A DNA stretch of 64,000 nucleotides from Terebella lapidaria. Taxonomy: Eukaryota > Annelida > Polychaeta > Terebellida > Terebellidae. Numbering within the stretch: position 1 is the first letter of the stretch; every line of letters starts with the position of its first letter. Positions 13,701 to 26,025 of this stretch are shown piece by piece. The stretch spans positions 19,779,106 through 19,843,105 of the forward strand of contig OX424560.1 in assembly GCA_949152475.1 (NCBI GenBank), written 5' to 3'. Position numbers and translations under genes: made by a program. Below the pieces are notes generated by a model, which saw only the letters and a program-made list of their open reading frames with translations, was not told the origin of the DNA and made no database searches.

Positions 13701-16380
13701 TTAGCCAAGGCATATCCCAGGAGGCTTTGCGCATCGAACGTCCGTATGGCCATGACGCAATCTAGTCGTGAGGCCACAGCCTGCAGTTCTGAATAGAGAC
13801 ACGTGTTAAAATACAATCGGTGTCAAATTTCGAAAACGCGGCGGAGATTGAGTAGTGTTCATTAGCGATTGAAAAACTAGTTGACACAACAATTTTGAGT
13901 TGTATGATTACATATGTGGATGAGCTTTCCCTTTCGTAGATTGCGTAATAATATCGGCAGATATGATATTTTTTCAATGTGTGTCAAATGGAGAAATGGA
14001 AACTGACGTGAAATTAATTGGATGTAAAAATAGAGCTTGCTAAAGGTTTTCGTCTGACCTGCCAATATCATAACTAGGCAGATATGACATAATAATTTCA
14101 TGAGTTGCATACTCAAAGAATAAGCATGATTGAAAAACGAATTGGAGATATTAAATGAGCATGCTTGTCTTTTGTTCCATGGTATATCTCTTTTATGCCA
14201 TTCTAAATTGCTTTTGCTAGATGTATATTTTAAACGTATGAACAAAATCCCATATTTCATGCATTATGCCGAATATCTTCTTTCGTTTGCCTTCACATCT
14301 ATTGGTTCTAAACATTCTATTAATTAAATGCATGAGACTGGCACTCAATGTATTAATTACGAATGGTGATTTCAATAAAACCGTGTCTTTGGCAGGGAAC
14401 ACACGTGTCCAGATGACCTGACCAGTAGAAGGTTAAACCCGGTGGCCGTTCCGTATTCTTACTTCGGTGGTCTACCTTTCGTAGGAGTTGAATTTATATT
14501 TTCACAATTCACGTTACGAGATTGACTTTGCTAAAATTACGAAATGAATAGGCAAATATATGGAGTGCGCACGCGGTGGGTGAGCGGACAAATGGCGGTC
14601 AAAAATTAGAACTTCACTTTTTTATTACTCATACGACCCACCCGACTGACTATGCCTTTAGGGCTTGCGACACGTGCGAAGCGTCAATTTAGACCAGGGA
14701 GCCGCCACCCATTGTGAGCTTGCGGTAAAGACATCCCCTAAACAAACAAAAAACCCTACACCTTGGCAGCATATTGTAAAGGGTAGATGGCATTCCATAA
14801 AATTATGATAATTTATAAATAACCAACTTGATTCCTGTTAGACACGCGGTTGAGTATCAAGTGGTCGGACAATAAAACGGCAAATATAGATTGCGTAACT
14901 TGGAGAAAAAATTTGGGCAAGAACATACGCAAGTCGAAAAGTTAAACGCGAGTGAAAGTAATTACATAAAGTTTCGTGTAAAAGGAAATTGGACTTCTGA
15001 TCTTCAGATTATTTTTATGGACCTTTCGGCGTTGCGTCTTTGGTGACTTTTATTGTTATCTATTCGGATGTCATTTCATTTTTTCTCGAGTAAATTTGCC
15101 GTGTGTTCTATTTAAATGAACATTAAGAGTTAACGGGTCTATCCTTTATAAGAATAAACTATTATTATACGAAAATACATACCATTATGCAAATCATTAC
15201 CAATATTAAGCATTATTATCTACATTTTTCATTGAATTAACACGTGGCGAAAAGCCAACAGATGTATCTTCCCCATCTAAATTTCTACTACTATAAATAA
15301 CCAGTATTCGTAAATCAACTGTGAAATTTGTGCAAATTAATGTCTTATGCAAAAATCTCCTTAACATTTGGAAAAGTATTCACCATTCAGCACATGCAGG
15401 TTGAAGCATAGACCTTAAGCAATCGGTGTACAAATGAAGTAATATATTTTACTGTGTGTATGAACTTGGCCCAATGAAAATTGTGTGAATGATTATTGAG
15501 ACAGACGTTTTGAGCATATTTTTGGCACTCGTTTATAACCGAAAAAAACTACACTTACGAGACCAGATGCATGACAAAGCAGTGGGATTGCTCAAAAATT
15601 TGAGACAATTGAAAGAATTGTAGGCTTCAACCCATTTCATTTCTTCTTTCTTTTTATTTATGTGTAATATGTTGCGTAATAGTATACGTTTGTTAAAATA
15701 TACAAAATAAATCCCCATCCATAGTTAGTCGCTATTTGTTGCCGACAAAAAATATCTACTTTGTCAACATGGTCAATGTGCCTTATTTATTGATGGAGAG
15801 TATAGCAAACAAATATTAAGCAGGTCGAATGACTCCAAGATATTGGCACGAGATGCCAATATGCGTGATGGCTTGATGGAGTGAACTATGGATTTCATAA
15901 AAAAAACTCTGAGAATTGACGAAATCAAGCACAAATATATTTTACAGCAGGGTTGGGTTATATGTATACTGTATGCACCCAATTAATGGTAAATTTGACT
16001 TGTCAATTTTAGAATCTGCCACTTTTTGGTATTTAATTCAGTTATAGACATTTCTTAACTGTATCAGCTTGCTCTCAAATTATTGCTATTATCATCTCGC
16101 GAAACCAGTATAATTATACTCCAGTGTGAAAAATATGGTGCCCACGATGAAAATCAATGCATTTACACGGCTTGCTGGTGACGCGTGGCTCAACTGCTAG
16201 GGCCAAGTGCTCGCGACATCTGAATCTTAAGGTCGCTTACAATTTCTGCACTCTGAGGCTCTTGCAAGCACTGCACAGCGAACAATACCGTGGCCGTGTC
16301 CCACCTTGTAATAATAGCACCTTGGAAATTACACCGCTCCCCACCCCATTTCCTTGAATAGACATACTCGCATCAATATA
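10730..16380. other. Intergenic region, no gene recognised
   Basis: Small open frames here (for example 13271-13639) have the AT-driven composition of chance ORFs and match no family I recognise. Several CACGTG E-box cores and GC-richer patches (12060-12250, 14400-14720) could be regulatory for the bHLH gene downstream, but nothing definite can be assigned. Confidence 0.4.
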
Positions 16381-16393
16381 TATTCGCCCGCCC

Positions 16394-16604
16394 ATTGGCT
16401 GTCCGTCAAGCCTCAGCCCGGCCGGTGATTGGCTGAGAAAACTACGCGAAGGTGAGTTCCTTTAATATTCCACGGCAGAGAAACTCTAAAAGGTATATCG
16501 CCTCTTAGGATATATCGATCTGGGCTGGTCTATGGTCACGTGACTGCCACGACACCTTCGAGTTGGTGGTATAAATCCAAGCATTCTTTCTCTTTACTTC
16601 AGTC
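16394..16604 (+). promoter_or_regulatory. FERD3L: Core and proximal promoter of the FERD3L-like gene
   Basis: Elements in order: ATTGG (inverted CCAAT) at 16394-16398 and 16428-16432; a perfect palindrome GTCACGTGAC (G-box/E-box) at 16535-16544; TATAAAT at 16570-16576; and TCAGTC at 16599-16604, matching the Inr consensus TCA(+1)GTY with A+1 at 16601. The TATA box lies 31 bp upstream of that A, the expected distance. Together they place the transcription start at about 16601, 227 bp before the ATG. The G-box could be read by bHLH-ZIP factors (USF, MITF/TFEB) or by related bHLH dimers. Confidence 0.7.
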
Positions 16605-16608
16605 GCAA

Positions 16609-16635
16609 ATGCCCGAGTCCGACATTCAATTCTAG
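16609..16635 (+). promoter_or_regulatory. Upstream ORF 1 in the FERD3L-like leader
   Basis: ATG at 16609, only 8 nt into the predicted leader, opens an 8-codon frame (MPESDIQF) ending in TAG at 16633. The very short cap-to-AUG distance should make it leaky. It may lower or condition translation of the main frame. Confidence 0.5.
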
Positions 16636-16773
16636 TCAAAAACTGATTTTTTCATCGAGAAAATTATTTGCCATATTGGGAGACACAATTTTTCAACAAT
16701 ACCATTTTTTTTCGGGAAAAGTCAAGAGGAAATTAGCCGGAATTCAAGTCAAGCGACGTCCGAAAGCGATTTC

Positions 16774-16815
16774 ATGGGAGCGGAATATTGTATTAAATTA
16801 CCGCTCACCCAGTGA
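16774..16815 (+). promoter_or_regulatory. Upstream ORF 2 in the FERD3L-like leader
   Basis: ATG at 16774 (context TTCATGG, G at +4) opens a 13-codon frame that stops at 16813-16815, 12 nt before the main ATG. It does not overlap the CDS, so main-frame translation would need leaky scanning or reinitiation. Confidence 0.5.
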
Positions 16816-16827
16816 CAGTCAGTTGCC

Positions 16828-17628
16828 ATGGAGATTGACCCGCGCGCGTGGACACAAGGCCCCTGTGGTGACATGGACCGCGTGCATTATCCCGAGGGTG
16901 AGCAATCGCAATGGCCGAATCATTCCATGGACGCGGGCAAGCAGGCATACTACCCCCGGACAATGGGAAGCTACCACCCCACGCAAGGAGTCGATCGGGG
17001 CACGTATTATCCAGACCACGCGATGACTGGTGCACAGGATATGACGTCATGCGACACCACGATGTATGACAACAATCCCATGGTTTCCATGGCGACGCAC
17101 CACGGAATGTACGACTCCATGCCGCACCACTACCCGCCCGGGGCCCCGTCCGCCGATATGGAACACTGGCATATCCAGATGATGTCACAGACGGACCCCT
17201 TCCTCGCGCTTCCAATGCGCGAAGAGCGGTCCAAGCGCAAACGACGACGAGTTATTTCAATGGAGCAGCGGAAAGCCGCGAACATTCGCGAACGACGTCG
17301 AATGTATCAACTGAACGAAGCATTCGATACGCTGAGAAAACGCGTCCCGACTTTTGCCTATGAAAAGAAACTATCGCGCATCGAAACGCTGAAACTCGCT
17401 GTGACCTACATCGAATTCATGGGTGACATTCTGGAAAACAACGGTGAAAAATGCAAGGAGATACTCGCAAAGGCTAAAGACCAAATTTCTGGAGCATCCG
17501 ACGACGAATCCGGATCGACGCGGGGGGAAGAGCTATTGGTGGAATCGCCCACATCCGGCCAATCAGCGAGCGACACGTCACACGTCGGGAACGTGGACGA
17601 CGGGCGATCTGAAAACGAGGACTGTTAG
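16828..17628 (+). CDS. FERD3L: Fer3/FERD3L-type bHLH transcription factor
   Basis: Single-exon gene of 266 residues. The bHLH spans about residues 141-200: basic region with [10 protein letters not shown] (Asn152, and Glu155 as the E-box-contacting Glu), helix 1 [13 protein letters not shown], loop TFAYEKKLS, helix 2 [15 protein letters not shown]. The combination [25 protein letters not shown] and ISMEQ before the basic region is diagnostic of Fer3/FERD3L rather than PTF1A, Twist or Hand. Family members dimerise with E proteins and act in neural or mesodermal differentiation. The N-terminus (1-135) is rich in His, Tyr, Met and Pro. The C-terminus (about 215-266) is acidic and Ser-rich. The chosen start has an optimal Kozak context (GCCATGG). 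Vertebrate FERD3L is shorter (about 165 residues), so both flanks are longer here. Confidence 0.95.
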   Translation: MEIDPRAWTQGPCGDMDRVHYPEGEQSQWPNHSMDAGKQAYYPRTMGSYHPTQGVDRGTYYPDHAMTGAQDMTSCDTTMYDNNPMVSMATHHGMYDSMPHHYPPGAPSADMEHWHIQMMSQTDPFLALPMREERSKRKRRRVISMEQRKAANIRERRRMYQLNEAFDTLRKRVPTFAYEKKLSRIETLKLAVTYIEFMGDILENNGEKCKEILAKAKDQISGASDDESGSTRGEELLVESPTSGQSASDTSHVGNVDDGRSENEDC

Positions 17629-18530
17629 TTATTCGAACTGCCCGGAACTTAACCGTTTGTTATGTACGTTTGTTATACATTATAGAGATTATATTTAACA
17701 GAGATTATATTTACCATTCCATAAAATCATGGTGTGGGCATTGTGGATATTGTTTCTAGTCACCACTGGTCTGATATTTGAATTAACCAGGTTTTATCCT
17801 CATTACGACGATAGATACACTGAATGATTTCAGGAATGTCATAGTACGTAGCCCGTTTCTGGTCACATTTTGAAGAGTTTTGTCATGTATGCCATTTAAA
17901 ATATGGATAAAATTCTCATGATTGAATCGAATTTCAGCGGTGTTGGATTGGTGGTGTTTTTTCCCCCTCAAATGTCATTATGTTGAGCCTATCAAAGGCT
18001 TCTTCACAATCATTTGTACATAATTATGTTAATAGATGATAGTTTACCACTTTGCCAGTACACATGTTCAGTATTCGTTTTGAATCTCAAAGAGATTACG
18101 TATATTCAGACATATATATGCACATATATTGTTTTTACATTTATTGTGAAAAATCTAGTCCAGAGGAAAAACAGCGTTAAAAAAATTGTGTATATTATAT
18201 CGCTAGTTAAATATCGTTGCGCCAAATATTTTATATTTTATCGTCGATTGAACATTCATCACGCTACAATGTAAATTTTGAAACTATTTCTTTTTTAATC
18301 CCAAGTGCTACGTGTCTCTTTTATGGGTTGTAGAAGATAAACATTTCTCCAAATGTACAATTATAACATTCTATGTTAGGTTTTTGACTTGCAGTCTTCC
18401 AAATTTCAACGATTTGTATGTGTTCAATATGGTCAATCGACCAATAACTAAATATATTGCATATATGCTTGATGGTGCATTGTTTTTCAATGATTGCGAT
18501 ATCTGAATAAATTTATTTTATTCACTTCAT
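17629..18530 (+). other. Probable FERD3L-like 3' UTR
   Basis: AT-rich non-coding sequence after the stop, ending at AATAAA 18506-18511 (GAATAAATTTATTTTATTC). The length of about 0.9 kb is inferred from the signal alone. Confidence 0.45.
18506..18511 (+). terminator. Candidate poly(A) signal of the FERD3L-like gene
   Basis: Canonical AATAAA 878 nt after the stop codon, followed by a T-rich stretch. Confidence 0.45.
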
Positions 18531-21093
18531 GTTGGTATTATTTATCTACGTTCGTGAAATGTATATTTTACGATGATATATTCTCCACGAAAGATATATA
18601 CCAAGTAGATTACTGAAATTGATTTGTAATTAATTTATTCATCCAAGCTTTACCATGAAGTCAGTTGGAAAACGCCAAATAATGTTCTGGTATTATCAAA
18701 GATGCATTCGTTCGATTCGCTGATCGTAAAATACAAACTGACTTCTGTCAGGATTTCGCAAATTGTTAAATACTGTTGAGAAATACTTATTCAAACGTCA
18801 ATGACATTGAAACGCGAACAATACAGTAAAATAACCCAATTGAGGACATTTAAATACATCGAAAACTCTTTGACGATTGGATTAATTCGTTTAAATATGC
18901 ACACAAAATATGAACAGATTATAGTTTGAGAGGCCTTTGATAGCGTTAATGATATTTAGGGGCGGGGCAGACGGTATCTGCTATATTTCAAGCGTAAATA
19001 TTTTATCCATTTTTTTTTCGCAGGCAGGTGTAATTTTTGACACAATACCCCATGTAGTGGAATGATTTATATCTTTTGCATTTTTTCCCCCAAAATTATG
19101 TTTCACAAGGGGTTTATTCTTAAACCTGAACGCTTTTTTTTAACCTCTATATGAAGATTTCCTCAAGTGGAATATTTGTATAATGTTTGAAAAGGAAAAC
19201 ATGGCTCATAATAGTGAAATATGACAAATTGACAATGTCATTATACCAAGTCTTTCAGAACTTAGTAGTAGTATTATTAATATGCATAATACACAGATGA
19301 AAAAAAATTAACAGAGAATCAACATATTAGCGACGCGGATAGGCCCAAAAGGTATACTTGACCAAATTTGGAGTATCTTTAAATACAGAACATCTCCATA
19401 ATGGGGTTAATATTTTAATATCTTTTTTTAAAATGGATTTTTATTTTTTTCATGGATATGTTTTCTCAGTACCGGTACGTTTTTGTTCAAAGTTCAGTGA
19501 CGTTAAAATGTATCATGATGCGACTGGATCTGGGGGTCGAAGGACAACTTTCAAATAAGTTTAAGATCTTTCTTACAAAAATTGAAAAAAATGTACCCCC
19601 AATGTTAATTTTAGCTCCATCATGTATTGTATGGGTCCGAATACAATTTAGTGCATTTGTTATTCTTTCAGTCGAACATTTCTTTGAGATCAATATTGTA
19701 TGGCCAGAATACACTTACGTGTAACAAATGTGTGACAAAAGTACATATATATTTATAGATTGTCACGTTCAATTCTCGACTGAAATTTGACAAATAAAAT
19801 ATTAACAATTTCTCAGTTTTTGAAGAAAAAACCTGAAACGTAGTGGAAATTACCCCAAGTTATAATTTCTAATTTACAGGATAAAAATAAGTTCCATCGC
19901 AAGAATGGAATTTCTTAGAATTATAGCACAGTATTTAATGTTTTGTTAATTTTGCATACCTACAGATAAATTATAGCACAGTATTTAATGTTTTGTTAAT
20001 TGTGTATACCTACAGACAAGTCAAACCTAATATGTAACACAGTGACAATGTGTTTACTCTAAATTAATAATTTATCTAATTATTACAAGTCAAATTTCTT
20101 GTTGAAATATTGATATTTGGCCACAAGTCGATAACCTGATCAACGAATATGACATTTTGCACTCAGGTGCAAATATTACAGCTTATGTGTTCGATATTGA
20201 ATGCGCATTCAAAAGGGGGAGGTAGCTTTATATTTTAAATTTATAGATAAAAAATGAAAGCTTCATAATAGATGATGCCTAATTGCAGCTTGGAATACAG
20301 TGAAGGGAAAAACTTTCGGTAGAGAAAGAGATTTGTGTGCGCGGGCCACAATCTTTGCACGAAAACTTGACCTCAACGCTTTAATCCTTCCTTTACGGAG
20401 CATAGGTCAGTTGTCAAGTGGGCGGTCACTCGCACCGCATTCATAACTACTAATGTCCATAACTGTCCGAAGGTGGTTAACCGGACTTCGACGTTGTCTG
20501 CGCGCAATGATAGTCGCGCGCAATGCAGGTGGTTGCGACCCCCAGCCGAGTGGAGACCATAGGAAAAACATGCGATTCTCCGTCGCAAATAAAAGTGTGA
20601 CAAGATAATTTGAGATCGCTATTCATGTGGAGATGAAACGGTAATATTTACTCGCCGTGCGGCTGGCCACTTGACCTCCACTGCTCGCGAGCATTTGACT
20701 TTAGGCGCGGGTAATCGAGTAAGGTCGCGTTTGTAAATATCGAGCGACGCGTGCCACGATCCTTGAAGTTGACGCAAGGCACGCGTAGCTTTTGTCACAA
20801 AAATTTACGAATTAGCGGTATATGTCCGCTCGTGGATCAACCGGCGAAGACATCACGACCCGATGTATTCAATGGGATGGTCTGAAACTCGTTAGTGTAC
20901 GATATATTAGCGTGATCAACTTCGCGAGCGCTAAGTTGATCGGGCGACTTCAAAGACGGAACATATTGATGTATGTTGCTTCGCTAAACACGGGATCACG
21001 GGATTATCTTCTCAACATGTAATCACCTGGGCAAAGTCGTCCACTTGTCTTGTATACACGAGAGCTGAGGTCGTCTGGCATCGAAAGAAAAAA
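18531..21093. other. Intergenic region, no gene recognised
   Basis: Nothing coding is recognised. 20350-21050 is richer in GC and CpG than its surroundings and holds a hairpin GATCAACTT/AAGTTGATC at about 20914-20940. It could be regulatory, but no motif set supports a specific role. A 50-bp tandem pair at 19920 is listed separately. Confidence 0.35.
19920..20019. repeat. 50-bp direct tandem repeat, two copies
   Basis: TTATAGCACAGTATTTAATG starts at 19921 and again at 19971. The two units differ at only a few positions (TTTTGCATACC against TGTGTATACC). A small local duplication. Confidence 0.85.
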
Positions 21094-24027
21094 TTAGCCC
21101 AATGGGCTAGAAAGGTTACCGGAGAAATATACAGAGTTAAGCCGAGAAAGTTGAAGGTCAAATTCAAGGTGACCACTGAAATCGCCATATCTCTAACCTT
21201 GAAAAGGGGATCAAAGGTTAAATTCTAGATCACCAAACTATTCAGCATACATCATTTCCTATATGTTCACTATGGACCCCTAAGCTGTAAATTTGATAAT
21301 AAGCGAGATATAAGCCATTTTGTAATCTGACTTTGAAAATAAAATGACTGACCTTGAAATTTAGGTCAAAGGTCAAATTCAATATCATTAAAATATTCAG
21401 AATATATCATTTCCTATATGTTCACAATTGATTCCTAAGCTGTAAAGTCGATAATAAGCGAGATATTAGCCATTTCGTCCTGTTGACCTTGAAAATGAGG
21501 TCAAAAGTCAAATTCAAGGTCACTAGAATATTCAGCATATATCATTTCCTATATGTTCACAATTGATTTCTAAGCTGTAAAGTCGCTAATAAGCAAGATA
21601 TTGGCCGTTTTGTCCTGTGACCTTGAAAATGAGGTCAAAGGTCAAATTCAAGGTCACGAGAATTTTCAGCATATATCATTTTCTATATGTTCACAATCGA
21701 TTCCTAAGCTGTAAAGTCGCTAATAAGCAAGATATTGGCCATTTTGTCCTGTGACCTTGAAAATGAGGTCAAAGCTCAAATTCAAGGCCACGAGAATATT
21801 CAGCATATATCATTTCCTATATGTTCATAATTGATTCCTAAGCTGTAAAGTCCATAATGAGCAAGCCATTAGCCATTTTGTCCTGTGACCTTGGAAATTA
21901 GGTCAAAGGTGAAGTTCAAGGTCATGACAATGTTCAGAATATATCATTTTCTATATGTCCCCAATTGATTGCTAAGCTGTAAAGTCAATAAAAAGCGAGA
22001 TATTACCCATTTCGTTCTCTGACCTTGAAAATGAGGTCAAAGGTCAAATTCAAGGTCATAGCAATATTCAGCATATATCATTTCCTATATGTTCATAATT
22101 GATTCCTAAGCTGTGAAATCGATAATAAGCGAGATATTAGCTATTTTGTCCTGCGACCTTGAAAAGGAGGTCAAGGTCAAATTCAAGGTCATAGCAATAT
22201 TCAGCATATATCATTTCCTATATGTTCACAATTGATTGCTAAGCTGTAAAGTGGATAAAAAGCGAGATATCAGCCATTTTGTCCTGTGATCCTGAAAATG
22301 AGGTCAAAGGTCAAATTGATAGTCTCGATATTAATCTGCATATATCATTTCCTATATGTCCACAATTGATTCCTAAGCTGTAAAGTCAATAATAAGCGAA
22401 ATATTAGCCATTTTGAGCTCTGACCTTGAAACTGAGGTCAGAGGTCAAATTCAAGGTCACGATAATATTCAGCATATATCATTTCCTATATGACCACAGT
22501 TGCTCCCTAAGCTGTAGAATCGATAATAAATGAGATATTAGCCATTTTGTCCTGTGACTTTGAAAATGAGGTCAAAGCTCAAATTCAAGGTCACAAGAAT
22601 ATTCAGCATATATCATTTCCTATATGTCCACAATTGCTCCCTAAGCTGTAGAATCGATAATAAATGAGATATTAGCCATTTTGTCCTGTGACTTTGAAAA
22701 TGAGGTCAAAGGTCAAATTCAAGGTCATGACAATAATCTGCATATATCATTTCCTATAAGTTCATAATTGATTCCTACACTGTAAAGTCAATAATAAGCA
22801 AGATATTAGCCATTTTGTGCTTTGACCTTGAAACTGAGGTCAGAAGTCAAATTCAAGATCACGAGAATATTCAGCATATATCATTTCCTATATGTCCACA
22901 ATTGATCCCTAAGCTGTAAAATCGATAATAAGGGAGATATTAGCCATTCTGTGGTGTGACCTTGAAAATGAGGTCAAAGGTCAAATTCAAGGTCATCAGA
23001 ATATTCGGCATATATCATTTCCTATATGTCCACAATTGGTTCCTAAGCTGTAAAGTCGTTAATAAGCAAGATATTAGACATTTTGTGCTCTGACCTTGAA
23101 ACCGAGGTCAGAGGTCAAATTCAAGACCCTGAGAATATTCAGCATATATCATTTCCTATATGTCCACAATTGATTCCTAGTCTCTAATCTCAATATTAAG
23201 TGAGATATTAGGCTTAATGTGTCCCATTGTCAAGCATAGGAGAATTTAACATGGGAAAGTCCCATTTGGGCCGAGTTTGGGCCCAAAATGGCCTACTTCG
23301 AGCGATTCAAGGGCAACGAAATTTATACGTGTCACAGGGGTACATATGAGGAGTGTTATGCATTGATAAGAAAAATAGTTACTGAACGGATTCTGAGAAA
23401 ACGACCGTCAAAGTCCAAAATTGGCCATTTTTCGACGAAAATGGCCCTCTGACCTTGAAACCGAGGTCAGAGGTCAAATTCAAGGTCACCAGAATATTCA
23501 GGATATATCATTTCCTATATGTGCACAATTGATTCCTAGTCTCTAATCTCAATATTAAGTGAGATATTAGGCTTAATTGTGTCCCATTATAAAGCATAGG
23601 AGAATTTAACATGGGAGAGTCCCATTTGGGCCGAGTTTGGGCCCAAAATGGCCCACTTCGAGCGATTCAAGGGCAACGAAATTTATACATGTCACAGGGG
23701 CACATAGGAGGAGTGTTATGCATCAATAAGAAAAAAAGTTACTGATAAGATTTTGAGAAAATGATTGTCAAAGTCCAAAATTGGCCATTTTTCGACGAAA
23801 ACGGCCGCCATTTTGAAAAAAATTGGAAAATCAGAAAACTAAAAAAAACCTTTCCTGGAAATATTTTTAGTTATTTTTGTGCAAAATTTCAGAAATATTC
23901 CATCATAAACTTTAAAGATAAAAATGTGAACGGACGGACGGACGGACGACGGACGACGGACGACGGACGACGGACGCCGGACGCAACGCCATGGCAATAG
24001 GTTATCGGACCAAAGGTCCGGTAACCT
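21094..24027 (+). mobile_element. Complete copy A of the hairpin-ended dispersed family
   Basis: Left end: TTAGCCCAATGGGCTAG hairpin then AAAGGTTACCGG. Right end: a run of GACGGACGACGG units, CAACGCCATGGCAATAG, then the palindrome GGTTATCGGACC..GGTCCGGTAACC. Between them lie 15 tandem 134-bp units, a ~240-bp module ('CCCATTTGGGCCGAG'), one more 134-bp unit, a second module and a ~200-bp tail. AGGTTACCGG on the left is the inverted match of CCGGTAACCT on the right, so the ends are inverted-repeat-like. Both flanks are A-rich (AAAAA). No protein is encoded; it is a non-autonomous element of unknown superfamily. Confidence 0.75.
21194..23215 (+). repeat. 134-bp tandem array rich in AGGTCA nuclear-receptor half-sites
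   Basis: TGACCTTGAA-type starts fall at 21349, 21484, 21618, 21752, 21886, 22020, 22154, 22287, 22421, 22555, 22689, 22823, 22957 and 23091, a near-constant 134-bp spacing, preceded by a longer 155-bp unit at 21194. A typical unit reads TGACCTTGA, AGGTCAAAGGTCA, TCAAGGTCA, then 'CATATATCATTTCCTATATG' and 'CTAAGCTGTAAAGTCGATAA'. By eye about nine units here and at 23451 carry a perfect DR1 (AGGTCA-N-AGGTCA). Copies of the unit also occur at 36000-36620, 52440-54330 and, inverted, at 62990-63790. Confidence 0.9.
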
Positions 24028-26025
24028 AAAAACGTAAACGATTGAAACTATCGAAAGCTTTGCGAAAGTCAACATACGTTAAAGAAATCTTCCATGCATG
24101 TGCGTGATAGCAGTCGCTGATCGTTTTGCATGGAAACTATAGACCGGGAATTTATCAGTATACGTGCATGATGATCAAATCGGGTGAGAATTATCGCCCT
24201 GGTACCGTATTTTATACATTTATCGTGACGCGTGCTGGCAGCATCAAAGACGTCGACACGAGTCGGCTATGTTACAAGACACCTTCCTCACGCAATCAGG
24301 CGCCGATCAACGCTCTCAACTAAAGATCGCGTTAATTGATGAAAACACCTTGCATGGGCATGCTAACGCGAAGGAAAATGCCTACCTAAAACCTGTCGCT
24401 CGCTGCGAAACATCCAATTATCCTAAAATACAACAGTATTCTGTGCGGCAAGTTGCACGCAGGCATGCGTGTTTTCAGCAGGCGGATGGTTTGTTTCAAA
24501 GCCATTATTCTAAGAGACACGTGCAAATCTTCGCTGAACGCATGATCAAACGCTCTGTGGTGGTCTACAGGTCGTGCTCTGTGTGACATATGTGGGGCTA
24601 TCGTTTAATGCCGGGTAATATATGGTTTTATTACATGTTGTTTTCGGACATGTTTGTCGAAATTATGTATCACATTTGGTGCCTCATAAAGTCATAAGAT
24701 TATGGGGGGGGGGGGGGGTGATTTATCAACAACAAATCTACTATAAAGAGAAGATCACAGGCCAATAATATAAATATTCACTACTCGTTTGAAGGTAGCA
24801 ATGCTGCTGAACAATGCTCATTCATCCAATAAAATATATATGTAGGTTGTCATTCTATTCTGGTCCTGCAAGATGCAGCATGTTATATCTGTAATATTGT
24901 AAAACTTCAACGTGAAATCACTGCCAAATCGCTCCAAATATTTGCAGCTGTGGATGCTTACGGTAATGTTTTGCGGGTTGGCCTAAAAACTAATTCTCAA
25001 ACATATTTAATAACTTATCAATTATCGATATTATATGTTGATCTTCATTGAGTTTAACTGTTTTATTAGTTTTCAATATTCCACGCTTTGCTGATCAGGT
25101 ATGATCATATTACATTATAATATATTCGCAAATTCTGTTAATTTGTTTACTGATATACAGTATATTTTCTCAAATATACGAATTGTGCATTAGTACTAAC
25201 ATTGTAATTTGTGAAGCACAATGAACAAATCGCATGTTCACGGCTTTTCATTAAGGAATTGTTGGTAAGAAACCCGCGCACTGGTATATTTATGGGTGTC
25301 CTTTGCGGTTGGATTTGAAGTTCTTTCTGGCAGTAAAATTCCTTACTATGACTACAGCAACTATGCATGCACTCTATTTCATATATTGATATAGTCAAAA
25401 TGTGGCTTCCATTACAGATATCAAAAATAAAATATGGTGGCCACTTTCGTGTAAGATTACGTACGCAGATGTCATACATGAAAGGAAATAATCCTTCGAA
25501 GCGACTGGGTTTTTTCCTCACAGTCATTCGGGTAGTTTGCGTTATATTTGGATATGTACATCTGTTGGAGATAAAATTATAAGAAACCTCCTTCGATCAA
25601 TCTCATCTAATTCATCACGCTCACACAGGTTTCATTTTCCTAGATTTTAATGCGGTAAACAAAAGACCGACTCGTTCGCCTATCGGCTACGCGCCCGCCC
25701 CCCTGAAAGATGGATAAAAATGCGATTTCGTTTGTGCCCGTGTGGATTCGTGTTGCAGGCGGAAGACCGTTTCTTCACATCTGTGACCAAAATATATAAA
25801 GAAACATCGTCGTCTCGGAAACCTGCCCGGAGAATGTGACGTTTGACTTCAATTTAATGCCGAGCTAAAATCAATAGCCAAAAGTGTGGCATATGTGCCC
25901 CCAAGAGAAGGCACCGCTACAAGGCGAATCCACGACGGTGTCACGTAAAACGCAAAGAGCTCTCACCAAAACCCGGTGTCGCGAAGTTATTTATGCGTTA
26001 CTGTGGACGTGTCTGCTGGTTAGCT
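24028..26025. other. Intergenic region, no gene recognised
   Basis: Contains a poly-G run near 24704-24718 and an open frame at 24269-24586 with no recognisable family. No RNA gene or repeat boundary is evident. 25640-26000 is GC-richer than its neighbours. Confidence 0.35.

Noticed and set aside
16676-17026. A longer overlapping frame upstream of the bHLH gene
   Set aside because: It begins at a non-ATG codon, runs in a different frame over the bHLH coding region, and is a shadow of the real CDS.
21194-23215. A CRISPR array
   Set aside because: Whole 134-bp units repeat with no unique spacers, in an animal genome with spliced genes; this is a tandem satellite.
24269-24586. A 105-codon gene next to copy A
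   Set aside because: No family match, no initiation context, no conserved domain; only length supports it.
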